64,000 bases of DNA, from assembly GCA_030144725.1 (NCBI GenBank), contig JASKMD010000031.1, positions 4,065,852 to 4,129,851 of the forward strand. The letters run 5' to 3'. Both the position numbers and the translations under genes were made by a program. Below, one piece after another: positions 10,543-23,129 of the stretch; positions within the stretch are counted from its first letter, which is position 1, and each line of letters opens with the position of its first letter. The DNA is from Haematococcus lacustris (taxonomy: Eukaryota; Chlorophyta; Chlorophyceae; Chlamydomonadales; Haematococcaceae). The notes beneath the pieces were generated by a model. The model saw nothing but the letters and a program-made list of their open reading frames with translations, searched no databases and was not told the DNA's origin.

Positions 10543-11676
10543 ATGGCCCTCACGTCGCGGCGCCCAAACCCGTCAGACTGGGTGGCTATAGAAAGCGACG
10601 GCAACTTCTTTTGGTTCCATGACGATGGTGGGAGCACTTTGATCCGTAAAGAGTGCCACGAGTCCTGCCTCACGACTTGCGAGTGTCTAGTTATCAACAT
10701 CGACTCAGAGTCCATCACAAGCAATCTATCCCCTCGCATCCTTGCGGCGCTGCGCGACCGTCGGCATCCACTGGCACTCCAGCTGATCGTGACGACCCTG
10801 CTTGGGCCACACACCATGAGGTACAGAGTGGAAGGGGTGATTGGGCTCCTTGTCCGCTGTGAAGTTGTTCACAGCATGGAGATCAGATTCATCGACATGC
10901 AGCCGGCCATGGAGGAGGACCCAAACTATGAGCAGCTGCCAGTGGGGGCATGGTTAGCGGAGAGGCTGATGGCCAACTTTCCCAAATGCCTCTCACTACG
11001 TCTCCAGGATTTTCAATGCCAGCATGCACAGCTGGCGGAGCTCCTCAGCCACAGCCACTTTCTGGGCAGCCTACAGAACCTCAACATCCAGGAGCTTCAC
11101 ATCCAGGATGGCAGTGTGGAGGACGGTCACTATGAATGGGTGGAGGGTTATTTGGGGCTCACAGTCTTGTCTACGGTGTACCTGGGTCCCGTGCCCACTC
11201 CCTTACATTCATGCCCCAGCAAACTCATGAAGCTCAGCCTGACAGAGATGCACCTAACATCCACCAATCTGCTGCCTCAAACCATCCAGATTCTCAACAT
11301 CACTTACCTCCATGTCACCTTGCCAAAGCCTGATCAGGAGGCCATGACCAGCGGGGTGGCAGCCCTCAGCTCAGGGCGCTTCAAGACGCTGGAGATTGGA
11401 TGGGTGGGCCTGTCAATCACCAACCTTAAAGGAGGAGGGCATGCTTCGTTGGAAGCTCTGAAGCCACTGGTGGGACGGTTTGGGAGGGCGGAGGTGGAGC
11501 TTGGGGTGATAGCACCTAATGCCAGCAGTGTCATTCACAACATGGTGCCATTGTTGCAAGGGTGTGTTGGGGTCGTGTTCATAGGGTTAACAAGGCCGCT
11601 AGATAGCTGGTGCATGAATCGGTTGAAAGGTATCATGGCCCAGGGCGCTACTGTGGAGGTAGAAGAATATATGTAG
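10543..11676 (+). CDS. F-box/LRR-family-like protein D
   Basis: Intronless, 377 codons. I choose ATG 10543 because it aligns with the start of paralog E (MAHES...) and follows a leader containing GTGTGCAAGTGCATGGTGCA, also found upstream of E. An in-frame ATG at 10504 would add 13 residues. Blocks shared with C and E are KECHESCLTTCECLVINIDS, YRVEGVIGLLVRCEVVHSME, NYEQLPVGAWLAERLMANFP and a Leu-rich repeat body. The N-terminal F-box region is degenerate (no LPxxxL pattern). The CACTA element L begins 370 bp downstream. Confidence 0.7.
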   Translation: MALTSRRPNPSDWVAIESDGNFFWFHDDGGSTLIRKECHESCLTTCECLVINIDSESITSNLSPRILAALRDRRHPLALQLIVTTLLGPHTMRYRVEGVIGLLVRCEVVHSMEIRFIDMQPAMEEDPNYEQLPVGAWLAERLMANFPKCLSLRLQDFQCQHAQLAELLSHSHFLGSLQNLNIQELHIQDGSVEDGHYEWVEGYLGLTVLSTVYLGPVPTPLHSCPSKLMKLSLTEMHLTSTNLLPQTIQILNITYLHVTLPKPDQEAMTSGVAALSSGRFKTLEIGWVGLSITNLKGGGHASLEALKPLVGRFGRAEVELGVIAPNASSVIHNMVPLLQGCVGVVFIGLTRPLDSWCMNRLKGIMAQGATVEVEEYM

Positions 11677-12045
11677 AGGTTGAGGCGAAGGTCATGGAGA
11701 AGGAACAAAGGGTAAACAACGTTAATTGATGTCTCATCTTAAGCACCATTGCCTTCAAGACTCCATACACCGTTTGTAGTTGTAGCCAATGCATGTAACT
11801 GGCCTCAGAGTATCTCGCCGAAGCACACAGCCTCTCTACTGCTGGTCAGAGAACCACTTCAGGCACCCGGTGGCAGGGTGAGCTATCACGCAAAGTGACA
11901 TGATGGCCCCCAGCAATGGTTATGCTTCGCACGGTGAAACATGGAACAACACTAATGGAGTGCAACGTTATAATGTTGTACGGATGTTACATGTCAAGAC
12001 TGTCCCAGTCTCATGTCCAGCAGATAACTACAAACTCCTTAACAT
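11677..12045. other. Intergenic 3' flank of gene D, up to element L
   Basis: No gene or clear repeat seen. The last two bases (AT, 12044-12045) are the left copy of the target duplication of element L. Confidence 0.5.
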
Positions 12046-12184
12046 CACTCGTAGGAATTAGCAGCCAGGCGCCAAGACCGACTTTCGTAGTTTTGGCTGA
12101 AAACGTGCCCATTAGTAGCTTGTGATGTAAGCAAACCAACCCAAAAAGAATCAGGTCAAAAAAATGTAAGGGTGGGGCTGTGTG
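12046..12184 (+). repeat. Left terminal inverted repeat of element L
   Basis: It begins CACTCGTAGGAATTAGCAGC and aligns over about 140 bp with the reverse complement of 34240-34376: identical for the first 28 bp, then with scattered mismatches, including conserved CCAACCCAAAA and AATCAGGT blocks. Confidence 0.9.
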
Positions 12185-14340
12185 GCATCGTTCAGGGTGT
12201 TCAGGTTTGTGTTCAGGGTGTTCAGGTTTTTTGTTCAGGGTGTTCAGTGTTTTAGTTCAGGGTGTTCAGGGCTTGTGTTCAGGGTGTTCAGGGCTATGTT
12301 CAGGGCGTTCAGGGCTGGTGTTCAGGGTGTTCAGGGCTATGTTCAGGTTGCTCAGGTCTATGTTCAGGGTGTTCAGGCTGTGGTTCATTGTGTTCAGGTC
12401 TGTGTTCAGGGTGTTCAGGTTTGTGTTCAGTGTGTTCAGGGCTATGCTTCAGGGTGTTCAGGTCTGTGTTCAGGTTGTTCAGGGTAGGTGTTCAGGGTGT
12501 TCAGGTCTGTGTTCAGGGTGTTCAGGCTGTGGTTCATTGTGTTCAGGTTTGTGTTCAGGTTGCTCAGGTCTATGTTCAGGGTGTTCAGGCTGTGGTTCAT
12601 TGTGTTCAGGTCTGTGTTCAGGGTGTTCAGGTTTGTGTTCAGTGTGTTCAGGGCTATGCTTCAGGGTGTTCAGGTCTGTGTTCAGGTTGTTCAGGGTAGG
12701 TGTTCAGGGTGTTCAGGTCTGTGTTCAGGGTGTTCAGGCTGTGGTTCATTGTGTTCAGGTTTGTGTTCAGGGTGTTCAGGGCTGTGTTCAGTGTGTTCAG
12801 GGCTATGCTTCAGGGTGTTCAGGTCTGTGGTTCAGGGTGTTCAGGAATGTGTTCAGGGTGTTCAGGGCTGTGGTTCAGGGTGTTCAGGGCTATGGTTCAG
12901 GGTGTTCAGGCTGTGTTCAGGGTGTTCAGGAATGTGTTCAGGGTGTTCAGGGCTGTGGTTCAGGGTGTTCAGGGCTGTGGTTCAGGGTGTTCAGGGCTGT
13001 GGTTCAGGGTGTTCAGGTTTGTGTTCAGGGTGTTCAGGCTGTGGTTCAGGGTGTTCAGGTTTGTGTTCAGGGTGTTCAGGGCTGTGGTTCAGGGTGTTCA
13101 GGTTTGTGTTCAGGGTGTTCAGGCTGTGGTTCAGGGTGTTCAGGTCTGTGTTCAGGGTGTTCAGGGTAGGTGTTCAGGGTGTTCAGGGCTGTGGTTCAGG
13201 GTGTTCAGGGCTGTAGTTCAGGGTGTTCAGGTTTGTGTTCAGGGTGTTCAGGGCTGTGTTCAGTGTGTTCAGGGCTATAATTCAGGGTGTTCAGGCTGTG
13301 GTTCAGGGTGTTCAGGTTGTGGTTCAGGGTGTTCAGGGCTGTGGTTCAGGGTGTTCAGGGCTGTGGTTCAGGGTGTTCAGGTTTGTGTTCAGGGTGTTCA
13401 GGCTGTGGTTCAGGGTGTTCAGGTTTGTGTTCAGGGTGTTCAGGGCTGTGGTTCAGGGTGTTCAGGGCTGTGGTTCAGGGTGTTCAGGTTTGTGTTCAGG
13501 GTGTTCAGGCTGTGGTTCAGGGTGTTCAGGTCTGTGTTCATGGTGTTCAGGGCTGTGGTTCAGGGTGTTCAGGGCTATGGTTCAGGGTGTTCAGGCTGTG
13601 GTTCAGGGTGTTCAGCTCTGTGTTCAGGGTGTTCAGGGCTGTGGTTCAGGGTGTTCAGGGCTATGGTTCAGGGTGTTCAGGTCTGTGTTCAGGGTGTTCA
13701 GGGCTATGGTTCAGGGTGTTCAGGTCTGTGTTCAGGGTGTTCAGGGCTATGGTTCAGGGTGTTCAGGTCTGTGTTCAGGGTGTTCAGGGCTGTGGTTCAG
13801 GGTGTTCAGGTTTGTGTTCAGGGTGTTCAGGGCTATGGTTCAGGGTGTTCAGGCTGTGGTTCAGGGTGTTCAGGTCTGTGTTCAGGGTGTTCAGGGCTAT
13901 GGTTCAGGGTGTTCAGGGCTGTGGTTCAGGGTGTTCAGGTTGTGGTTCAGGGTGTTCAGGGCTGTGGTTCAGGGTGTTCAGGTCTGTGTTCATGGTGTTC
14001 AGGGCTGTGGTTCAGGGTGTTCAGGGCTATGGTTCAGGGTGTTCAGGCTGTGGTTCAGGGTGTTCAGGTCTGTGTTCAGGTTGTTCAGGTCTATGGTTCA
14101 GGGTGTTCAGGCTGTGGTTCAGGGTGTTCAGGTCTGTGTTCAGGGTGTTCAGGGCTATGGTTCAGGGTGTTCAGGGCTGTGGTTCAGGGTGTTCAGGTTG
14201 TGGTTCAGGGTGTTCAGGGCTATGGTTCAGGGTGTTCAGGGCTATGGTTCAGGGTGTTCAGGTCTGTGGTTCAGTGTGTTCAGGTCTATGTTCAGCGTGT
14301 TCAGGCTGTGGATCATGGTGCTCAGCATGTGCAAGTCTAT
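12185..14340 (+). repeat. Left subterminal TTCAGG array of L (GTG spacer type)
   Basis: About 100 units of 20-22 bp of the form TTCAGGGTGTTCAGG + (GCT/TCT/TTT)(G/A)TG(G). Each unit carries two TTCAGG hexamers separated by GTG. Long open frames across it are a by-product of unit length and lack of stops, not genes. Confidence 0.95.
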
Positions 14341-14476
14341 TGATAAGGACATCCATGACAATGGTCATCATGTCCATCATGTATACATTAACAGTCCATG
14401 CATGGAAGCAACCTAATGCTATGTGGTGGTAATGCATTGATTCATGCATCATTGATGTTTGAGGCTGAGGGAGCCT
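14341..14476. other. 3' flank of the transposase gene in L
   Basis: Between the array and the transposase stop codon; no gene seen. It probably holds the poly(A) region. Confidence 0.4.
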
Positions 14477-17400
14477 TCATGGCTGCTTGCTGAGGCTGTT
14501 GTAAGGCGTGAAGTACATGTCCCCTCGACCCTCCCCTGCTGGGAAGAATGCTACTAACAGAGTGTGCAGCGTCTCGCCATTCACAGCAAACCATTCTGAA
14601 GGACCTGCACCTGCCTCCTTCGTCTTGAACTTGTCACGCTTGGGGATCCTGCATGCTTGGGGCTGCTCCTGCTGGGTGGCAGTAGCTGGTCTCTTTGCCA
14701 CACGGTTTGAGCGGCGCTGTTGGCTGATCATCCCACCATTGTGGGGGGGCGGAAGAGGGGGTCCAGCAGCTGCTGCTGCTGCTGCTGTTGCTGCTGTTGC
14801 TGTTTCGCCAGCTGCTGCTGCTGCTTCATCTGCTGCTGTTGCTGCTGCCTCTGCTTCTGCTGCTGTTGGCGTAGGATCTGTTGCCCGCCGCTTGGCCGCT
14901 GTGTCCAGTGGGGCTGCCCGCTTGCCTGCTGCACGCCCAACCCCTGTTGCCGCTGCTGCAACAGCCGCTTGAGGCTGTGGGTCTATGCCCATGCCATGAA
15001 GCAAGTGGGGCACGCCACCCACAGGGAAGAGGGGGTAGAGCCTCGTGATGGCCACTCGCAGGAAGCGGTCTGGGATGAAGGGATGCTGGAGGCGCACCCA
15101 GAATTGGATGTAGGCAGCATACTTGTTGATGGTCTGGGTACTGGCCTTGTTGAAATACTGAGCCAGCACCCAGCTGTTGTTGCGTTTGTCTGCAAGCTTG
15201 TACGCCACACTGAACATCATTTGCTGCGTGCAGTCTGCCCGAGTAAAATACCATACCCGCCCTGGCTCAACAGGGGGCTGGGCTGGCTCACCAGAAGAGA
15301 ACAGATCTTTGACGTCCTGCTCACACCAGCCACTGGGCTCGCCTCCCAACCCAGCGTTCATCTCCCCCACCATGGTGCAGATAGCCTGGCATACCCACTC
15401 CTCACCACCCGGAACTGGGCACGTCCTCTTGCCCACCCCAACCAGCTGGCAGTTTCCCCCCAGCAGCGGCTGAGGGTCCTTCACACTGGCAGTGACCTTG
15501 CGCGGTGCACCCACCAGTTCACCCCCCACACCCTGCTGCGCTGGGCCGGGCTGCTCACCCCCCACACCCTGCTGCGCCTGACTGGGTTGCTCCTCCTGCT
15601 CACCCTCCACACCATGCTGCGCTCTGTATTTGTCGAGGAACCGCTGAGCCTGGCGGACCACCATCTCACGCTTGCAGGCTGTGAGGGCTACGGTAGCACC
15701 TGATGCATGCTTGCCACAGCATCGCTTCATGTACTGCATGGCGCGCTCCAACCAAAACTCAGCATCACGGAAGCTGCGGCCACGCTGCAGCTCTTGATAC
15801 AGCAGCCTGCGCCCACAATGAAGCAATGTAATTGGTAGTGGGCCATGAATGAAGTGCTGAACCGGAGCCATTGGTTGAGGGAGAGTGATTGGTCTCGGAG
15901 GTGGTGGTCTTCTGAAAGTTAACACCGACGGATGACCCACCGGCAAACACACATGTGGAGATTGGGAGAGAACATGGAGGTCGGGACATGAAGGGTGTCC
16001 TCATGCTCATCCAACATTTTGGCGTATTCCAGCAGGTCCTCATAGCCCTTTCGGATGTTGGCCGCCACAGTGTCAGGTTTGTCAGCACCTAGCAAACAAA
16101 ACACAAGCACGTGTTCCAGTGTACCCCTGCTTATGACAGGTTGGAACTATCTATCCCTTGACTATGGCTGGAGATATTCACCTGGTGTGAGGTAGTGAAG
16201 CGCAGCTCTGACCAGGCATTTCCACATCTCAAAGTGCAGCTTGCGCTTGCGTGTGGGCTTGTTCAGGATGTCCAGGAACACGTACTGCCACTCGTGCTTG
16301 ATGAAGTTCATGTAGTGGTCCATGATCCAGCCACTGCATTTCAATCACACATTACCAAGTATATCACTATTCCAACAGCTTGGCCGTGCTTAGCTAGGTA
16401 AGGTGGCTTGTGCTATTTCTGCCTCCATGGCTAAGGCTCATGTACCTGCACTTGGGATGGTGGAAGGGGTCGCGGCCGTAGTCAGAAGGCACATGCATGT
16501 GCTTGAAGCGTTGCAGAATGACCTTGCGCTCCTTGCTCGACAAGGGGCTCTTCTTCTTGGTGGAGAGCAGCCACAGCAAGTGGTGGTGCACCAGCCCAAA
16601 CAGTAGGCTGTGGGCTATTGGTACGACATGGACCCACAGGGCCTCCACGTACTTGAGGAACCTCGTGATGATAGCAGGGCCATGGCACCCCACAGCGTTA
16701 GGAGTCAGCTTGCCCTTCTTCACCAGTCTGCCACGCTTTCTGAACTCTGGCTCCGTCAGCCGCATTGCTTCCTCCATCATAAGCATAAGGGCGGGCGGCA
16801 CCTCGTCTGGCACTGGTCGTCTGACTTTGCGGGGGATCACAGGTGCTGGAACAGGGTGGAAGTAGCCTCTGGGATGGACACCACCCTTGCTTGACTGTTT
16901 GGTATTCAGCCAGCACCACATGCAGTTCATATTGGCGCCCTGGCCCATGCCATTAGACCAAGCAGCCCTGCATGCACAAGGTATAGGGTAAGGGCCAGGG
17001 CTAGGGCTAGGGCTAGGGCTAGGGCTAGGGTTAGGGCTAGGGCTAGGGCTAGGGCTAGGGCTAGGGCTAGGGCTAGGGCTAGGGCTAGGGCTAGGGCTAG
17101 GGCTAGGGCTAGGCTTGGAAGTGGGGATGGGATTGGGTTAGGGTTAGGGTTAGGGTTAGGGCTAGTGATATGGATAGGAATAGGGATAGGGCTAGGGCTA
17201 GGGCTAGGGCTAGGGCTAGGGCTAGTCATGGACGTGGGGATGGGTTGGGTTAGGGTTAGGGCTAGGGCTAGGGCTAGGGTTAGGGCTAGGGCTAGGGCTA
17301 GGGCCCTTTTGTTTCCAACTGCTTGCCTGGCCGGAGTGTCCGCCACCAAGCTGACCACAATAGGGTACAGCCGCGGTCCCACAGTGGGACGATCGCCTAA

Positions 17401-19826
17401 GCCTCCGTGATTGTGCAGGTAGATATGCTGGGAGGCATCGGGTCCCAAGGCGCCTTTGAGAGCTTCATAGATGGGCTTCATGTAGCCTGTGACGTGCGAT
17501 GCGGTTCCCGGGGTGAGGATGACGCCAAGAATGGCCCAGGTTTTGCTTTTGCCTCGCACATGGTCAGGTACATCCACCACCTGCAGCTCAACATCATTCC
17601 ATGCTTAAGGCCTCATTAGTGTAAGGCCATCATGATGCAACACAAGGTTTGTCTGAGAAGAATGCAATACATGGTGTCATGTTGGTGGCATTGTGATGAT
17701 GCATGAAGAATGTGTTGATGACTTCTCACCTGCATGCCCACCACTCCCACTGATGTGCCGTTGATGCTCACCCAATCCAGCCCCAAGCTGACCCTCACAG
17801 CGTATTGGTTATCATATACCGCATCAGTCACATGCTCCCGGATGTGGGCAGCAGCAGGGCCTACATGTGATGCAACACACACAAACGTGTAATCATTACA
17901 TATTTATGATTGGCTCTGATGCGAATAACACATTCCTTTCATCGTCTTACTTGCAGCAAATGAGCCTGGTTCTCGATGCTTGGGCCGCTGGGTCAACCAC
18001 TCCTTCATCTCCTCACTGTCCAAAAGGTGGTTCAGCGTGTCCTCAACGCCGTGAATGAAGATGCAGTAGCGTGGCTCAAGGGATTCGCCCACTGCCAATA
18101 CAAACACAACACATTACACCACGTTTATACAACTAATGTATGTTGTATTCCATGTTGTGTAACGGAACACCATTACGCTGTGTAATAGAACAAGGGACAT
18201 GGCTAGGCTAGGAGGTGGTGGTATGAAGGACAATGGCCTCAGGTGGCTGTGCCCTCACCCTTCATAAAGCGGGGTGTCTGACATCTGGGGCACACTTCAT
18301 CTTTGTGATCCTTCCATTTGTCCCTGTGATAAGGACACATTAGACGGTTGCCACCAGTCAAGCGTGACCACATCCACCATCACATAGTACCTACCGAGGT
18401 AGGTACTCGAAGGCATGGCCTCCACACCCCTTGCTGTTGCAGACGTGTACTCGTTGTCCCTCTTGCTCCTCTGCTCCAAGCACACCATATAACTGATGTG
18501 GGGTCGCAGGATGCCATGTCTTGCCTGGGCCCAAGCTGTTGTTCATGAGCTTCAACACCCTCATGACGTCCTGTTCTGACGGGTAGGCGGTGACGAGGTA
18601 CTCACAGATCGATGCCAGGTGACCACTCAAAGACGTGTCTGGAGGACTGTGGAACAAGGGCGCGCCCTCTGCCAATTGCTGCTGGATGGTGGAGACCTTG
18701 CTTCTGCGATGATGGACCACACCGCCACCTAAGGCGGCTGCCCTAACAGCCGCCACTCCCACGCCCCCTCCTCCTCCCCCACCACCACCGCCACCTCCTC
18801 CACCGCCACCGCCACCCCCGCCACCTCCCCCATCACCTCCTCCGCCACCTCCCCCTCCACCTCCCCCGCCACCCCCGCCTCCCCTCCCGCCGTCAATGTC
18901 CTCGCCCGCTCCCCCAGCGCTCTCATCGTAATTCCCATCACCGGCTCCCCTGAGAACCTCATCGCCTCCCTCACCACCATGGCCCCCACTCCCATCGCCT
19001 TGACCCGATCCTTCCCCTCTCCTTTGGGTGCTGTGGCGTTCCCCCTCCTCATGTGCCCCACGCACAGCCACACCACGTAACCCAACATCCCGACCTTTCC
19101 CTCCGCCTGCACCCCTCACTCTCACATACTCATCAACCCCTTCCCTGCTGCAGCTGCCCAGAGACACCTGAGGAACATCAACACACATGCAATTTAGACA
19201 CACATACACACAAACATGATTGATGTCACAACTCTTTGCACGTTGTGAGTTCACTCCATACCTTTGTCCTCTTGGGGACTGACTGATGTGGTGTTGAGCA
19301 ACCTCTTTTGGGCATGTCAGAGGATGCTGTTGCCTGTATCACACATGTGCACAGCATTACAATGTGTATCCTTCACCTGTACCTATTTAGCAAGTTTGCA
19401 CACATGTGTCACCTTCAGGGGTGGTACTTGCAATGGTGTTGACGGCCCAGGCATTTTTTTTGGTTCAGTACCAGCCACACTCTTGTGCAGCTTGTCTCCG
19501 TAGTATGCCTGCATTCAAGGATACAACGATGTCATGCGGACTTGCTAGATGGTGTACATTTACAAGTGTCCCCCTCACATCGACCCATTTCACAAACTCG
19601 TACATGTGCTGATTATACGATTGACCCGGTTGCCGAACCTGCGTACAATGAGACATGTTGTTGAGAGCTCCCAAGCAAGGGCCCATCCCCAGAGCACTGT
19701 CCAGCATGCCGTCCAGCATACCGGCACTGGCAACAGCGAAGGCGGGGGCGATCGCTTGCACGCTTCCCCTCTGCCGTCTGATGCCGTCTTCGCCGTCTGA
19801 TGCTTGTCATCGGGCAGGGCCGCCAT
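14477..19826 (-). CDS. CACTA-type (Tnp2/Plavaka-like) DDE transposase, copy L
   Basis: Mirror copy of the 13-exon gene at 50205-55548, where exons and catalytic candidates are described. ATG at 19826, stop at 14477. Differences from R are a Tyr/Cys change before PSEQDVMR, an Ala/Val change visible only in another frame of the Gly-rich tract, and one extra hexamer in the telomere-like intron (16968-17326). The 5' side is intact here: there is no MITE between it and the divergent gene at 20049. This is therefore the copy more likely to keep its native promoter. Confidence 0.85.
16968..17326 (-). repeat. Intron filled with telomere-like hexamers (L transposase)
   Basis: Arrays of GGGCTA/GGGTTA hexamers on + (CCCTAG/CCCTAA on the sense strand) are broken by a motif like GGGATGGGATTGGG. 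The intron has a GC donor (CAG|GCAAGC in sense) and an AG acceptor. It is 359 bp, exactly one hexamer longer than in R. Confidence 0.9.
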
Positions 19827-20048
19827 CGCTCTAGTACTAGCCCTAGCGACGTCGAAGTATCAATCAGCAACCGGACATCGCTTGTATCTACGTCCCATCC
19901 TCCTCCTTCGCGACACACAGTTTATGTTGCTGCTTACCGACTCCTACCTAGCCTCCTCAATACCCCCACAAGTCCTGTGGGGCTTCAATCATCTCACATT
20001 TTTGCTGAACGGACATTTTTGCTGAACGGACAACACGGACTCTGCCGC

Positions 20049-22779
20049 ATGTCGCTGGATGTTGTTGTGCGTGATGTTGATAACAAGGAAATAACTCGTT
20101 TCGCAGCAAACAAATTCCTTGCGCCAAAGTCTTTAAAGAATGCACTTGAGGAGCACAAACTGTGGAAGGTCGATATTAGCGTCGATGGCCCCGTCCGCCT
20201 GTTACAGAAGTTTGCAGATGTAGACTATAACCGTCTAGCTCGAGTACTCTGGCAAAACCGCTACGACAAGGCCTGGGAGGCTTCGGGCACACAAAACAAC
20301 TGGGGCGTGTTCTCAACATCTGGCGAGGTTGTGGAGGCCGTCATCTACTCCCATGCCCATGATGAGGTACAGTATGGGGTCCTGTAGTAACTGCTGCCTC
20401 ATGTTTAGACACTGTGGTGTCCGTATACACACAGGCACCATCTCAGACGCCACCTGCCAGCCTGGAATTGCTTCCACCCCGGCAGCAAAGTGGAGGCAAG
20501 AAGCAGCCCAAGGTGTGTTGCCGTCATGCAACTCACTTGTCCATGCACACCCGAGCTGCTGATAGCCACTGTAAAGTACACGTGCACGTTGACATGACCA
20601 GGGCTTGATACGTAAGCGTATTGCCAGCCCCTCACCCTCTAGTTCAGAAGATGAAGGTGAGGAGGAAGAGGAAGAGGCGGGGGAGGATGAGGAGGATGAG
20701 GAACAGTACGAGGAGGAGGAGGCGGAGGACAACCAGCTCCTCCCATTGGTAGGCCTCTCCATGCTGTTAACTATGCTGATGTCCAACTCCCCTGTTAACT
20801 TGGCCCATGTTAACTAGGCTGTGTCCAATGATTCCTCAAAAGTGTGTGTCTCTGTGCGTGCCCTATTGCATGGATGCAGCTGTTATCAGAAGCTGCAGGT
20901 CAGCCAGGTGCCACCCCAAGCAGGCCCAACAAGCAGGTGCGCCTATAGGACCACTCCATTACGACAATGTGACATGTTTCTCCAAGGGGCTGCTTGCACC
21001 TCACAGGCCAAGCGCACTAGTGACAGCGGTGCCAAGAGCAAGAGCAGGACCAAGAATGAGGCTCTGGTCAAGCCCAAGCCCAAGCCAAAGCCCAAGGCTA
21101 CGAGGCAGACAGCTCGGTCTCACAACCCTTTTGGGGAAGAGAACGAGGAGGTGGGTGTGGGCATGCTAACCCATGTATGCATTTCCTAGCCATGACACAA
21201 GCAATTACAATCTGATCATTAGCATCCACTTTGCAGGTGTATGACATTGCGCGCACCGCGAGTAATCAAGTTGCTGGCATGTACACCATGCGAGCAGTCA
21301 AACCCGTGAGTGTTTATATTGTAGACGATGTTCCCCCACTGTGTTTAATGCGTCTATATGATGAGCTTGATGCATGCAGCTCCACCCCATTGGCAATGAG
21401 CCTCATGGGAAGTACTGCACCTGGGCGACGAAGGATCCCAATGCCAAGTGGGAAGCGGCAGAGATCACGGCAGTGGGGGCTGTGACCTTGGCCATAGAGG
21501 CTAAATATGCTGGCATCCTGCCCAAGTGTGTGACTTATGGGGGCGTAGAGGCCGTCTTATGTCAGTGAGTGTCCATCTCCGTGCTAGGTAGGGATGTTAT
21601 GAACGCACTTGTGCCATGTACCAAAACAAGCAGGTTTTCCTGAATTATGCAGCGTCGTCCACACGAGGCGCACCACTCATGATAGCTATGTCAAGAACAA
21701 CCCAGGCAAGGAGTGCAGCCCAAAGTATGCCGAAGAGGCCAGAGTCTTCGAGAGATACGCCAAACTCAGAAAAGATCATGGCACCCACCACGTTCCTGCT
21801 GGATGGGACGATGAGCATGCTCGTGGTTTGGCTTTGAAGCAACTGACCGGTGAGCCCGGTGTTCAAATGGTAGAGGGCACACATGGGAGCTTACATCTTA
21901 TGTAGTGACTTTACCTATTGTGCAATGCGACATGTATATGCAGGGAGAACGGCTGTGAAGCGCAGCCCTGCAGCCAAGACACGTGGCCAGCCCAGCAATG
22001 CGCCAGGCACCCAGCCATCTGTGTCCACCTGCATTGAGCATATGTTGAGCGCCCAGGCAGCAGAAGTGGCGTGGAAGCTTGGTGTATCGGTGAGCATGGG
22101 CTCCAATTGGCTAAACATGGAGCACCACGTCATGTACACATCTATCAGGAGCTGAAACAGTGGGTTGAGGCGTCAGTATGTCGTCATATATCCTATCGTG
22201 TGTGATGTGGTTTGCCTTACAGGTGTCCACCGTCAGCAATGCCATTCCTGGGGTATTGGCAGCGAAGCTCCCCAAGCTTGAGGTGTGTGACCTGGTCACC
22301 TTGTTCTCCTGCCCATCACTGAGCATCTTGCTTATAATGGTCATAATACCCCCCATTGATTGTTGTAGGACTTCATTGCCACCTTCATCACTGAGGCGGT
22401 GTCCTCATTGCACGAGGTCGTGGCGAAGCAGACAAGCGTGGGCCTGGGGCTTGCTCCACAGCCTGACAACCATCATGCCATCCAGTGTGCCCCCCAGCAT
22501 GCCCACCAGCCGGCAGATGAAGGGATGCTAAGCGCCAAGGGTGGATCCCAGCAGCTGCTACCAGCGGAGCCGCCGGCGGGCGGGCCGGAGAAGAAGATGG
22601 AGGGGAAGGAGATGGACAAGGAAGATAAAGATGAGGGGGAGGACGAGGTTGGGGAGGGGGAGGACGAGGTTGGGGAGGGGGAGGCTGGGGACGAGGATCC
22701 TTTTGCAGCGATCAACGAAGCTGTGCAAGGCACCCAGGCCCATGGCATGATGCATCAGGCCTCGTCCCCAGAAATCTGA
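20049..22779 (+). CDS. Second element protein, possible TNPA-like DNA-binding factor, copy L
   Basis: A multi-exon gene starting at ATG 20049, divergent from the transposase. Exons can be followed by GT-AG junctions. They encode a conserved-looking N-terminal domain (MSLDVVVRDVDNKEITRF..., to about 20366), a Gln/Pro linker, a very acidic Glu/Asp stretch (about 20605-20755), a Lys-Pro repeat KPKPKPKPKA with basic flanks, a globular part (LHPIGNEPHGKYCTWATKD, 21380-21565), a charged helical part, and an acidic C-terminus with two copies of EDEVGEGE ending at 22779. No named domain is recognised. CACTA elements typically encode a second protein that binds subterminal repeats; the role here is inference from position and composition. 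Confidence 0.6.
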
Positions 22780-23129
22780 TCCAATGTGGCGTGTGTGAGA
22801 CCAGCAGAGACATGGGCCTTGCATGACTTGCAGATCTTACATGGCTTGCATGTGACATGTGCATCCAAGTTCGCAGCACATGTCTAGAACAGGGTTAGGG
22901 TCATGTAGCATGAGTTGGGAACGCTATCAAACAAAGCCAGTTGTTGCAGTGCATCCGACCTCTCAACATACCTATGAACTTATGAATGCAGGTCGATGAT
23001 ACTCATGGTTGACACTGAAACTCATTACCTAATGATGACAATGATGGTGACGTTGAGGGACTATGTTCACCCTGAGTAACGTCCATCCCAATGCAAAGCA
23101 CAACACATCACAAGAAGGGCCCCTCCAGG
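22780..23129. other. Convergent intergenic spacer in L
   Basis: No gene; 3' flanks of the acidic gene and of F-box gene E meet here. Confidence 0.5.

Noticed and set aside
14720..15703. Cys-rich frame antisense to the transposase C-terminus (and its mirror at 54322-55305)
   Set aside because: Poly-Cys arises from the GCA/GCT Ala codons of the transposase read on the other strand.
16968..17326. True telomere or chromosome end
   Set aside because: Arrays are interstitial, short, mixed CCCTAG/CCCTAA, and sit in introns of genes in both element copies.
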